From Gammaproteobacteria bacterium (GTDB lineage: Bacteria; Pseudomonadota; Gammaproteobacteria; Steroidobacterales; BM003): a DNA stretch of 31,558 nucleotides. The notes under the pieces are model-generated. The model ran no database searches. It saw only the letters and a program-made list of their open reading frames with translations, and was not told the DNA's origin. The stretch is from contig JAPHSC010000283.1 of NCBI GenBank assembly GCA_026193125.1, positions 1-31,558 of the forward strand, in the 5' to 3' direction. Numbering within the stretch: position 1 is the first letter of the stretch; every line of letters begins with the position of its first letter. This document shows, piece by piece, positions 7,473-14,990 of this stretch. The translations under genes and the position numbers were made by a program.

Positions 7473-7500
7473 ATAATAAGGGTTTTATCTTGCGTTGCAA
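7473..7500 (-). promoter_or_regulatory. Promoter of the phasin gene
   Basis: On the minus strand a -35 element TTGCAA (7500-7495) is followed by a 16-base spacer and a -10 element TATTAT (7478-7473), which differs from the consensus at one base. Transcription would start near 7466, giving a leader of about 43 bases. The -35 hexamer lies inside a perfect inverted repeat. Confidence 0.65.
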
Positions 7501-7504
7501 GATA
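7486..7504. promoter_or_regulatory. Inverted repeat with 8-bp arms, candidate PhaR operator
   Basis: TATCTTGC and GCAAGATA (7486-7493 and 7497-7504) are exact reverse complements around GTT. The core TGC-GTT-GCA matches the neighbouring site at 7461. The repeat covers the -35 box of the phasin promoter, where a bound dimer would block polymerase. The identification as PhaR's site rests on the gene context. Confidence 0.6.
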
Positions 7505-7726
7505 GATATTGGCAAATATTTAAAAGACTAATTAAAACAATCGCTTATTTTTACTTTTTTGCCTGGATAACTCTTGCGCTGCGATATTCCAAGTGGAATC
7601 CTGCGCTTTTTGCGCGCCGCAAAAGCAATTTTAGACATCCCGGGATCCGTTCGGTGGCGACCCGGGGCACACTCGGCTCTGATTCCAGGCCACGGCTTGT
7701 TTACCGCTGCCAAATTTGACGGCTGG
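7505..7726. other. Non-coding gap between the MBL and phasin genes
   Basis: Downstream of the MBL gene and upstream of the phasin promoter. The part at 7505-7570 is strongly AT-rich compared with the surroundings. ATTCCA-AG-TGGAAT at 7586-7599 is an exact short inverted repeat, followed at 7602-7626 by an imperfect hairpin (GCTTTTTGCG with CGCAAAAGC). No credible gene, and no clear terminator for the MBL gene, was found. Confidence 0.5.
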
Positions 7727-8767
7727 CTATGTCCGACGGTAATAGTCCACGCCGTCGCGCTGCTCGAACAATTCAAGCTGGCCGCGTTCGAGCAGGTAAT
7801 TGACATGGGCTGCACTTTCCCCCGTCGCCATAATCAGGTTGCGTCTGTCTATGGCCGATTTGAACAGTGCGGGAAACAGCTCGACGATGCTGCGCGGGGT
7901 GGCACACAGCTCCAGTGCCTTGGCCAGGCAGTCCTGGTGTTCGTCTATCAATGCCTGCAAACGTTCGGGAGCGCCCCTGAACACTTTGCCATGAGAGGGC
8001 ATTACCAGCACATCAGCCGGCAGGCGCTGTTGCAGATTCGCGCAAGAGTCCAGCCAGTCTGCCAGGGGGTTGGCGTGGGGCTCGGTGGGCCACACACTTA
8101 CGTTCGAGGAAATTGTGGGCAGAATCTGGTCACCCGAAATAATGATGTTATGTGCCGGACAGAACAGGCAGGCATGCTCCGGCGAGTGACCCCTGCCGAT
8201 CACCACTTCCCAGGCCTCACCCCCGATCGACAGGGTCATACCGTCAGTAAGCCGGGTAAACGCATCGGGCAAGGCTGACACCACGGAGCCAAAACCACCG
8301 AAACGCTCGCGGTAGCGCGCCAGAGACTCGGCATCAAAGCCTGCCCGACGATAGAAGTCAACGCCTGCCTGTGGCGCTTCCCTACCGGTGTCAGAGACCA
8401 GGTTTCTGCACAGCAGGTACTCGGTCCGACTCATCCATAGCGGCGCCTCCCAGTGCCGGCAAAGCCAACCCGCGAGGCCCACGTGATCGGGATGCAGATG
8501 GGTAACAAGCACCCGCGAGACCGGAAGCCCCTGCAGTTGCTCCGCAAACAATTTCAGCCATAGCTGTCGTGTGCCTGCGTCGGACATGCCAGTGTCGACA
8601 ATGACCCAGCTGTCACCGTCCCGCAGAAGCCACAGATTGATATGGCCAAGCATGATGGGCAGCGGCATGCGCAGCCAGAAAACACCTTCGCATACCTGTA
8701 ATAGCTCCCCCATGCCTGGGGTCTTTTCAAATTCGTACTGGGGCAGGGTGCGGGTGTCTGGCAACAT
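7727..8767 (-). CDS. MBL-fold metallo-hydrolase with C-terminal winged-helix-like domain
   Basis: A 346-residue metallo-beta-lactamase superfamily protein. The zinc motif HLHPDH is at about 90-95, preceded by the strand WVIVDTG. Further ligands are His194 in GRGHSPEH, Asp213 in ISGDQ and His259 in MPSHGK. The C-terminal 80 residues (MATGESAAHVNYLLERGQLELFE) look like the small helical or winged-helix domain found in LACTB2-like members. These enzymes hydrolyse diverse thioesters, lactones or phosphoesters, and the substrate cannot be read here. The start at ATG 8767 has no obvious Shine-Dalgarno sequence. It is divergent from the NnrU-like gene, with 141 bases between the starts. Location next to the PHA block could be chance. 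Confidence 0.88.
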   Translation of the reverse strand: MLPDTRTLPQYEFEKTPGMGELLQVCEGVFWLRMPLPIMLGHINLWLLRDGDSWVIVDTGMSDAGTRQLWLKLFAEQLQGLPVSRVLVTHLHPDHVGLAGWLCRHWEAPLWMSRTEYLLCRNLVSDTGREAPQAGVDFYRRAGFDAESLARYRERFGGFGSVVSALPDAFTRLTDGMTLSIGGEAWEVVIGRGHSPEHACLFCPAHNIIISGDQILPTISSNVSVWPTEPHANPLADWLDSCANLQQRLPADVLVMPSHGKVFRGAPERLQALIDEHQDCLAKALELCATPRSIVELFPALFKSAIDRRNLIMATGESAAHVNYLLERGQLELFEQRDGVDYYRRT

Positions 8768-8908
8768 GGCGGCTCGACTGGCGTGATCTGGCTAGGGCGT
8801 GAATCTAGCACATATGGGCCGATAACCGACCGACCCGTGCCAGCGAGGCGCAAACAGGCTATCCTCGACATCCGCACCGTCAACACACCCATCGCCGGGA
8901 GCCGAGAA

Positions 8909-9463
8909 ATGAATTTACTGATTGCTGGCCTGCTTGTTTTCATGGCTGCTCACCTGTTGCCCACCGTACCATCGGCGCGGGCAGCACTGATTGGGCGCCT
9001 GGGTGAGAAGACTTACAAAATAGCTTTCAGCCTGGTTTCCCTGGCCGGTTTTATCTTGCTGGTAATAGGCAAGGGTCGGGCACCTTTTGTATCGGTTTAC
9101 ACTCCGCCTGCCTGGGGCCACATTGCCACAGCCGCACTCATGCTGCCGGCCCTGATATTGCTGCCGGCCGCCCACATGCCGGGTAATATCAAGCGCTTCA
9201 CTCGACACCCGATGAATTGGGCGGTGGTCATTTGGGCCACCGGTCACCTGCTGGCAAACGGCGACCAGGCGTCGATTACCCTATTCGCCTCTTTCGGCCT
9301 GTATGCGGTGATCGACATGTGGTCAGCCAACAATCGCGGAGCCACCCACCAGGTGGCAAAGCTGCCCGTCAAAAAAGATGTCATCATCGTCCTGGCAGGC
9401 ATCGTCACCTATGGCCTGATACGCGCACTGCACGTGCACTTGTTCGGAGTTCCTGCAGGCTAG
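8909..9463 (+). CDS. NnrU-family integral membrane protein
   Basis: A 184-residue hydrophobic protein with about five to six membrane segments. Family features are the opening LLIAGLLVFMAAHLLPTVPSAR, the segment GEKTYKIAFSLVSLAGFILLVIGKG, and the conserved RHPMNWAVVIWATGHLLANGD. NnrU was first named in denitrifiers, but the family is widespread and of unclear function; it has similarity to NnrU/heme-related integral membrane proteins. No denitrification genes are near. ATG 8909 is used because GGGAG precedes it by about 7 bases; an upstream in-frame codon at 8783 would add 42 polar residues without a site. The gene converges with the META lipoprotein, 8 bases apart. Confidence 0.88.
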   Translation: MNLLIAGLLVFMAAHLLPTVPSARAALIGRLGEKTYKIAFSLVSLAGFILLVIGKGRAPFVSVYTPPAWGHIATAALMLPALILLPAAHMPGNIKRFTRHPMNWAVVIWATGHLLANGDQASITLFASFGLYAVIDMWSANNRGATHQVAKLPVKKDVIIVLAGIVTYGLIRALHVHLFGVPAG

Positions 9464-9471
9464 GCCTGTAG

Positions 9472-9948
9472 CTAGCGGGCGGGATTTTCCGCAAGCATTT
9501 CCACCAGTACCTGGTCCTGCTCTCCCAGCAATTGCAGACGCCCGTCGGTCTTGATGATGTGGGCAACCCTGGGCAACAGGCCCAGGTAGAGCTGTTCCAG
9601 CGCCATTGTGGGTTCCTCGCAGGCCATCATGGTTGAACCGATCAGGCCCGAGCCGAGCTTGCCCTCCGTCCACACGAATTTGCCAAAGTAGCGATTGCAG
9701 CCTGCGCTGCCGGAAAATTCACCGGTCTCTGTCAATGCCATGGTGATCGGTGACTCTGCGTCCGCCGACCCGCCTTCCAGACCGCTTAGCACCCATGCAC
9801 CTGCCAGCGTCGAGAAATCCTCCTGCGCAACCGGTGTCGGCGAGCTGGTACCGGTCTCCGCAACCGGTGTCGGCGCATCCGCCTTTTCGGCACAACCGGC
9901 CAGCAACACTGCGAATGCGCACACTGCAACGCTGAAATTGAATCTCAT
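9472..9948 (-). CDS. META-domain (HslJ-like) lipoprotein
   Basis: A 158-residue lipoprotein with signal peptide and lipobox LAGC, the acylated cysteine being Cys19. A low-complexity linker (about 20-45) rich in Thr, Pro, Ala and Val is followed by a META domain from about residue 48 (LAGAWVLSGLEGG), with the conserved GSAGCNRYFG and TMMACEEP elements holding paired cysteines. META/HslJ proteins sit at the outer membrane or in the periplasm; HslJ in E. coli is heat-inducible and linked to novobiocin resistance. The linker carries an 11-residue duplication (TPVAE / TPVAQ) encoded by a 17-base direct repeat. It is 18 bases downstream of the HIT gene on the same strand and likely its operon partner. 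Confidence 0.88.
   Translation of the reverse strand: MRFNFSVAVCAFAVLLAGCAEKADAPTPVAETGTSSPTPVAQEDFSTLAGAWVLSGLEGGSADAESPITMALTETGEFSGSAGCNRYFGKFVWTEGKLGSGLIGSTMMACEEPTMALEQLYLGLLPRVAHIIKTDGRLQLLGEQDQVLVEMLAENPAR
9826..9875. repeat. 17-bp direct repeat in lipoprotein linker
   Basis: CGCAACCGGTGTCGGCG occurs at 9826-9842 and again at 9859-9875, 33 bases apart. The period is a multiple of three, so the repeat duplicates 11 residues of the linker and can expand or contract without a frameshift. Confidence 0.9.
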
Positions 9949-9966
9949 GACTGTCTCCCTCTGGCA

Positions 9967-10413
9967 TTAGGCCGTCAAACGTTCGAATACCTGCCCATCA
10001 CTGCCGGCTTCCTCCAGGCTCGCCAGCAACCTTCCCGTGTGATGTTCCAATTCAGCCTGACTGTAGGGAACAGGCTTGCCAAAACCCCAAACAGGTGCCG
10101 GCCAGGCGATGTCGCCAAGGTAACGCACCACGTGATGCAGGTGCAATTGGGGCACCAGGTTGCCAATGGCCGCAATATTCAACTTGTCGGGTTGATAGAT
10201 TCGAGTAAGGCACGTTGCAAGTCGGTTCGATTCCTTCAGTAACTGGACCTGGTCGTTCCACTCCAGTTGATGTAACTCGCGCATATCTTTCCTGGCAGGA
10301 ACCAGGATGCACCAAGGGAACCGACTGTCCTGCATGAGCAATAGCCTGCTCAGCGGGAAGCATCCCAACATCAGGCAGTCTTGTTTCAGCCGCTCGTGTA
10401 ATACAAAGCTCAT
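9967..10413 (-). CDS. HIT-family hydrolase
   Basis: A 148-residue histidine-triad protein. The HIT motif is QLHLHHVVRY (about 91-100), preceded by IAAIGNLVPQ and followed by DIAWPAPVWGFG, the layout of a bacterial HIT subgroup in which glutamine replaces the first histidine. HIT proteins hydrolyse nucleotidyl phosphoramidates or dinucleoside polyphosphates; the specific substrate is not visible. ATG 10413 is preferred because AGGG lies about 8 bases upstream; a longer frame reaching 10470 would overlap the patatin gene. It follows that gene after 19 bases and precedes the lipoprotein by 18, suggesting one transcript. Confidence 0.88.
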   Translation of the reverse strand: MSFVLHERLKQDCLMLGCFPLSRLLLMQDSRFPWCILVPARKDMRELHQLEWNDQVQLLKESNRLATCLTRIYQPDKLNIAAIGNLVPQLHLHHVVRYLGDIAWPAPVWGFGKPVPYSQAELEHHTGRLLASLEEAGSDGQVFERLTA

Positions 10414-10432
10414 GCCATTCCCTGCACCAGGT

Positions 10433-11500
10433 TCACGCCAGCAGTTCCAGCCTCTCGGCAATTTCTCCACGTTCCACTACTGCACGCAACTCATCGGCCA
10501 TGCGTTCGCTCTCTACCACAACCTTGCGCCAGTATTTAATGCGTTCATCGTTATCCAGGTTTTCGAAATCCCTGCGATCGGGAATCTTGCCGTAAGGCAG
10601 TCTGCTAACAAATTCCTCCGAGGGTGATAGCAAGAGGATCTTGTCGGTCGCTGCACCACGAGCCCGCCGCCAGGTCAGGCTCTTGTCAAACCATCCGGGC
10701 ACCAGGTAGGGATAAAAATGGGGGTAAAGCACCAGACCGCTGCCCTGGCTAAGCGGGTCGCTGAAATGATAATCAACAACCCCCCCGTCGCGGTACATAC
10801 CGGCAGGCGCGCCAACAATATCAGGTACGCCGGTCAGCACCAGGGGTATCGAACCGCTGGCCACGACTGCATCCTCCAGATTCGCCTCGCTTAGCTTTAC
10901 CCGATGCATCGGCATACCCGCCAGCCTGCTGAACGGCGGCTCATCACGGGAATCGAAGAACAGCACGCGCTCATAGGAAATAGACAGCGCCTTGCGAGAC
11001 AGCAGGTTTGCTCCAGCCGCGGCAATGAGTCCCAGTCCCTGCAACCACGGACGCTCTGAGGCAGATGCTCCGCGGCAGCGCACCGTCATCACGTTCAAAC
11101 GGACCCTGGCATTCTCAAGCATCTCTCGCTCACCGCCAACCCCGGCAATCAACTTGAAAAACCGGCGGGTTTCCCGAGTCACTTCTTCCGCTGTAGGCTT
11201 CTTCGCGTAGCGCTGTTCTACGTAGGCATCCTCAAAAATCTCGATCGCCGCCAGCGGATCTTCCTTCGCATAACAACTGAAGCGCCAGGCACCGATTGAG
11301 GAACCCAGCAGGAACAGCGGGTTCTTGCGCGCGGGCAACAATTCGCCACAGATAACCCGGTCCAGACGGCTCAAGACCAGCCATTTTGGCCCGCCCGACG
11401 CGCCGGCCATGACCTGGAAATGATCAACATCGAAACCATCCCGGGTGAGAGTCTCGTGGGCCGTAGGGCCAGCCAAAAAACGTAATGCCTTGTATGCCAT
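10433..11500 (-). CDS. Patatin-like phospholipase
   Basis: A 355-residue protein with the serine-aspartate dyad of patatins: nucleophile Ser68 in GSSIG (66-70) and Asp238 in RDGG (237-240). The usual glycine-rich oxyanion loop near the start appears as AGASGGPKW (32-40). No signal peptide or membrane segment is seen, so it is probably cytosolic or peripheral. Patatins release fatty acids from phospholipids or other acyl esters. ATG at 11500 opens with MAYKALRFLAGPTA. The gene lies 112 bases after the DUF6122-like gene and 19 bases before the HIT gene. Confidence 0.92.
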   Translation of the reverse strand: MAYKALRFLAGPTAHETLTRDGFDVDHFQVMAGASGGPKWLVLSRLDRVICGELLPARKNPLFLLGSSIGAWRFSCYAKEDPLAAIEIFEDAYVEQRYAKKPTAEEVTRETRRFFKLIAGVGGEREMLENARVRLNVMTVRCRGASASERPWLQGLGLIAAAGANLLSRKALSISYERVLFFDSRDEPPFSRLAGMPMHRVKLSEANLEDAVVASGSIPLVLTGVPDIVGAPAGMYRDGGVVDYHFSDPLSQGSGLVLYPHFYPYLVPGWFDKSLTWRRARGAATDKILLLSPSEEFVSRLPYGKIPDRRDFENLDNDERIKYWRKVVVESERMADELRAVVERGEIAERLELLA

Positions 11501-11612
11501 GAGAATCCGTAGTCCCTGCTCGCTGCCCCCGAGGGCCAGTGTTCCTGTGCAACCAGCGCCCTATCTTAAACGCATTGCGCGAAGCACTTCCAAGTTGTCT
11601 GTGGCGGGAATC

Positions 11613-11948
11613 TCAGCCCGACGTCATCAGCAGGCAGTCTGCACCGTCCAGCGCCAGGTGTATCAGCAAGCCACAGCCCAGTACCCGGGTTCTGGCCGGC
11701 AGTAGCATCAGCAAATACAGCATCGCCGGACCCGCGCCATGCAAAGGATGACTGGTCAGGCTACAGCGATTGGGATCGTACATTGGGTAAGACAGCAAGT
11801 GATCAAGATCAATCACCATGGCTGCCAGCATAATCAGCCAGGCCCGCCACCAGTTATGTGACCAGAACAGGCGGGCAAACACCCCGGGCACCAGCACATG
11901 CAAAGCCAGGTGCAGGCCGGGCCTTAAGATCGCCAGCAACTCCCACAT
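11613..11948 (-). CDS. DUF6122-like small integral membrane protein
   Basis: A 111-residue hydrophobic protein with about three or four membrane helices. The conserved polar signature VIDLDHLLSYPMYDPNRCS followed by HPLHG resembles DUF6122 proteins, which are of unknown function. The clustered Asp and His residues (DLDH, HPLH) could bind a metal, an inference from spacing only; it also recalls membrane-bound metal-dependent hydrolases. Its ATG lies 6 bases after the mscS stop on the same strand, so the two are probably translated from one message. Confidence 0.75.
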   Translation of the reverse strand: MWELLAILRPGLHLALHVLVPGVFARLFWSHNWWRAWLIMLAAMVIDLDHLLSYPMYDPNRCSLTSHPLHGAGPAMLYLLMLLPARTRVLGCGLLIHLALDGADCLLMTSG

Positions 11949-11954
11949 TACCCG

Positions 11955-13274
11955 CTAGCCGTCCTGGGCAGCGGCCCTGGCCGCCAGCAATTGCAGCAAG
12001 GACTCGGGCGATCTCAGGTGCAAATCCCTTTGCGGGTAAGGAATTTCAATGCCGTGTTCGAGGAAAGAGTCCCAGACCTTCAACAGTATGTCGCTACGCA
12101 CATTGGAGATGCCGTTGGCGGCGTCCTCAATCCAGAAGCGGATTTCCAGGTCCACCGAATCAGTACCGAAGCCCTTCACCAGGCAGGCGGGAGCTGGTAT
12201 GGCCAGCACCCTGCGTGTTTGCGCAGCGGCATCAATGCACAGGGCGATGGCCTTGTGGACATCGGATTTGTAGTGCACGCCAATGGGCACCTTGAGGCGG
12301 ACCCGGTTGTTTGAGTGGGTCCAGTTCTCTACCCGATTGGTGATCAGGGTCTCGTTGGGTATCAGGTGCTCGGTGCCATCGCGGGTGATCACGGACACGT
12401 AACGACCACCCAGAGTGTTCACCCAGCCGTAGGTTTCCTCCACCGCTATGACATCACCGGGCTTGATGGACTTGTCCAGCAGTAGTATTAATCCAGCCAC
12501 CAGGTTGGCTATGATTTTCTGTAAGCCAAATCCAATACCCAGGGCAATGGCGCCACCAAAAACCGTCAATGCCGTGAGATCGATACCCACACTGCGCACC
12601 GCTATCACTACCGCCAGTGATACCAGCACGATCTTCAGGGCCTTGCTCATCAGCACCTGCAGCGAAGGCGACAGCGCTGTGCTACTGCGTATCCTGGCCT
12701 CGAACATGCTGGAAGCCGCAAACGCAGCCCACAACAAGACTCCCAGGGCCATTGTCGATTTCACCACGGTGTAGGGCGAAACCCTGATACCCCCGAGGGT
12801 CACGGCCACGGAATCCAGAATCTCGATAGCGGGCAACAACAGGCCCACGATGTTCAAGGCGGCTACAGACCAGGCCACCCACGCGATCATGCGTGATAAC
12901 AACGGGTCACGAACCATCTGGGATACGAGCCGAATGATTACCCAGGCGCTGAGCAGGCTGGCAACAATTTCCAGGACCCGGTAGGGCAAGGATGCAGCCG
13001 CGGCTATCACCAGGACCAGCCACTGCATTAACAGCCATGGCAGGGCCAGGGATACCCCCGCGCCCGCCTCTGCCACCCTGCGCATGAAGGGCAGTGTCAC
13101 TCGCTCCGTCAGCAAGGTGTCCAGACGGGGCGACAGGAAGCGAGCCAGCAGGAATAACAGGAAGCTGACCAGAACCTGTACCACGTTCTCCGGAACCAAT
13201 ACGTTGGCCTGCATCCATTGCTGCAGCTGTTGCAGAAACTGAGCCATGTTGTCTGGAGAGAAAAATTCAGTCAT
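11955..13274 (-). CDS. MscS-family mechanosensitive ion channel
   Basis: A 439-residue channel with five or so N-terminal hydrophobic segments. The pore-lining MscS signature follows: GGAIALGIGFGLQKIIANLVAG, then LLDKSIKPGDVIAV and the beta domain with GWVNTLGGRYVSVITRDG and IPNETLITNRVENWT. A C-terminal alpha/beta domain runs to QRDLHLR. It is larger than E. coli MscS (286 residues) because of extra N-terminal helices. Such channels release solutes under membrane tension. ATG 13274 is chosen over an in-frame TTG at 13310 because AAGGT precedes it. It is followed 6 bases later by the DUF6122-like gene and preceded, 75 bases away, by the CPBP protease gene. Confidence 0.94.
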   Translation of the reverse strand: MTEFFSPDNMAQFLQQLQQWMQANVLVPENVVQVLVSFLLFLLARFLSPRLDTLLTERVTLPFMRRVAEAGAGVSLALPWLLMQWLVLVIAAAASLPYRVLEIVASLLSAWVIIRLVSQMVRDPLLSRMIAWVAWSVAALNIVGLLLPAIEILDSVAVTLGGIRVSPYTVVKSTMALGVLLWAAFAASSMFEARIRSSTALSPSLQVLMSKALKIVLVSLAVVIAVRSVGIDLTALTVFGGAIALGIGFGLQKIIANLVAGLILLLDKSIKPGDVIAVEETYGWVNTLGGRYVSVITRDGTEHLIPNETLITNRVENWTHSNNRVRLKVPIGVHYKSDVHKAIALCIDAAAQTRRVLAIPAPACLVKGFGTDSVDLEIRFWIEDAANGISNVRSDILLKVWDSFLEHGIEIPYPQRDLHLRSPESLLQLLAARAAAQDG

Positions 13275-13349
13275 GAATGCGTACCTTTTGACCTTTGGCA
13301 AGAGTAGCAAATTCCAGCAAGCGCCGTGCAGCGGCCTGACCGGCCTGCA

Positions 13350-13934
13350 TCATCCTTCAGTTTGGGCAGGGGACGAGTGTCCCAGCAATAATCTCAAGGC
13401 AAGAAAATCATACAATGCATGAACAATCGCGACTAATAGCAAGTCTTCGGAAAGCCAGTATAGCGAGCCCAGGTAAAGCCCCATGAGACAGGCAAATACC
13501 ATGTAGGTACGACTGACCCAGTGCGCGGCGCCAAAAACCAGACTCGCCAGCAGCAAGCCAGTCCAGGGTCCCAGCCACTGTTGCAGTGCCTGCTGAATGA
13601 CACCGCGAAACAACATTTCCTCGCCCAATCCAGCCAGCACGGCGATAGCGGCCAGCTGCCAGGTGGTGGCGCCCTTGAACAGCGGCAGCAGGTTGTGCTC
13701 AACCCATTCGAAAAGCTCTCTCAGCGACTTCAGATCCAGTCCTCGCGACCAGCGCAACAACCACCACATCGGCAGCGTAGCGAGGATGCCCAGGCCAATA
13801 CTCCGCAGTCCGGGCGTCAACAGCAACGGTAAGTCCAGGAGCCAGGCCAGGATGCCTGCGAGCGGCAGCAAACTGCCCTCGAACAACATGATCAGGGTAA
13901 TCAGTTTCCTCGGCCGGTAATGCACGAATCTCAT
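13350..13934 (-). CDS. CPBP (CAAX-like) intramembrane metalloprotease
   Basis: A 194-residue membrane protein with the ABI/CPBP motifs: EEMLFRG (Glu105, Glu106, Arg110), His138 in FGAAHW and HALYDFLAL (His172, Asp176). About five to six hydrophobic helices. Members are Rce1-like glutamate-type proteases within the membrane or serve in peptide-toxin immunity; no toxin gene is nearby. First gene of a minus-strand run that continues with mscS. The start (ATGAGATTCGTG at 13934) lacks a strong ribosome-binding site. Confidence 0.9.
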   Translation of the reverse strand: MRFVHYRPRKLITLIMLFEGSLLPLAGILAWLLDLPLLLTPGLRSIGLGILATLPMWWLLRWSRGLDLKSLRELFEWVEHNLLPLFKGATTWQLAAIAVLAGLGEEMLFRGVIQQALQQWLGPWTGLLLASLVFGAAHWVSRTYMVFACLMGLYLGSLYWLSEDLLLVAIVHALYDFLALRLLLGHSSPAQTEG

Positions 13935-14264
13935 ACCGACTTCTCGGTCAACAACGGCGACTTGTCGCGCGGGGCTTCTATCACCAAGTCAAAATGTTGC
14001 CGGCCCACCCTGCTGGCCGCGAAAGACCCGTACAGTTTGCTCACCGTGTAAACCCTCGACTAGCCGATTCCTGTCGCTCCCACAAAATCACTGCCCACAT
14101 CATCAGCCAGTGTCGGTGGGTAGCTCGCTTGATCGGGTTGGACCTGTTGCGGGCCACCATCAGCAGCAAGCCAGCGCAATAATGTTTACGGGCGTTGAAG
14201 ACAAAGCTATCGGCACTTCAGTCTTGCTCCCTGTCCCGTGGGCCGGCACAAATCAATCCGCGCA
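13935..14264. other. Gap of about 330 bases with no recognised feature
   Basis: Lies between the pdxH stop and the CPBP protease start, both on the minus strand. Short open frames here have no ribosome-binding site or recognisable product. The promoter for the CPBP-mscS run should lie here, but no convincing -35/-10 pair was seen. Confidence 0.5.
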
Positions 14265-14900
14265 TCATGGGGCGAGGCGCTCCAGCTTCCATTCCTCCTG
14301 TTCGCGCGTGTACATAAAGCGATCGTGTAGTCGGTTCGGCCGACCCTGCCAAAATTCAATGCAGCGGGGAACCACGCGATAGCCACCCCAAAAGGACGGC
14401 AGACTCACGTCTCTGTTGGCAAACTTTTGTTTCATTTCCTCCAGCTTGGCTTCCAGAATGGAGCGCGAGGAAACCACCGAACTTTGCTGCGAGACCCAGG
14501 CACCAAGCTGACTGCCACGCGGGCGGCTGAGAAAATATTTCACTGACTCAGTAGTGGAAACCTTTTCAGCCCTGCCACGAATGATTACCTGTCGTTCCAG
14601 CGACAACCACAAAAACAGCAACGCCACTTCCGGGTTATTTGCCATATGGCGGGCCTTGGCACTGCCAAAATTGGTGTAAAAAACGAAGCCCTCCTGATTC
14701 CAGAACTTCAGCAACACGGTCCGCAGAGCAGGTCTTGCCTGTTCATCCACGGTGGCCAGGCTCATGGCATTGGGATCCTGCACCCCCCCTTCGCGGGCCT
14801 GTGTGAACCAAAGTTCAAATTGGGTGAAAGGATTATCCGCCAGATCCTGTCGCCGCAGACCGAGACGCGTGTACTCCTGGCGCAAGTCGCCTATGTCCAT
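14265..14900 (-). CDS. pdxH: Pyridoxamine 5'-phosphate oxidase
   Basis: A 211-residue FMN enzyme that oxidises pyridoxamine or pyridoxine 5'-phosphate to pyridoxal 5'-phosphate. Family segments in order are MDIGDLRQEYTRLGLRRQDL at the N-terminus, ARPALRTVLLKFWNQEGFVFYTN, SAKARHMANNPEVALLF, the VKYFLSRPRGSQLGAW stretch and the C-terminal signature FWQGRPNRLHDRFMYTR. Length equals that of the typical enzyme (about 210-220). It is divergent from fhs with 90 bases between starts. Several enzymes in the window use PLP (cysteine-synthase-like) or flavin, but no operon link is visible. Confidence 0.97.
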   Translation of the reverse strand: MDIGDLRQEYTRLGLRRQDLADNPFTQFELWFTQAREGGVQDPNAMSLATVDEQARPALRTVLLKFWNQEGFVFYTNFGSAKARHMANNPEVALLFLWLSLERQVIIRGRAEKVSTTESVKYFLSRPRGSQLGAWVSQQSSVVSSRSILEAKLEEMKQKFANRDVSLPSFWGGYRVVPRCIEFWQGRPNRLHDRFMYTREQEEWKLERLAP

Positions 14901-14990
14901 ATTGCTGATCCTGTTTGCAGTGCCGCCTACCGGCTGTTCAATTTCACCCTTGATAGTGTACCCTCTTGCCTTCCGAAAAAACCGAGACCA

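Noticed and set aside
7495..7719. Plus-strand open frame of 74 codons upstream of the phasin gene
   Set aside because: It starts inside the operator region, has no ribosome-binding site and reads through the AT-rich non-coding gap.
10077..10130. HIT motif with glutamine for the first histidine as a sign of inactivity
   Set aside because: The Q-x-H-x-H form is common in a bacterial HIT subgroup, so it is not evidence of decay.
14646..14990. Upstream extension of the fhs frame
   Set aside because: It runs antisense through pdxH and is not part of the formate-tetrahydrofolate ligase family; the real start is at 14991 or 14997.
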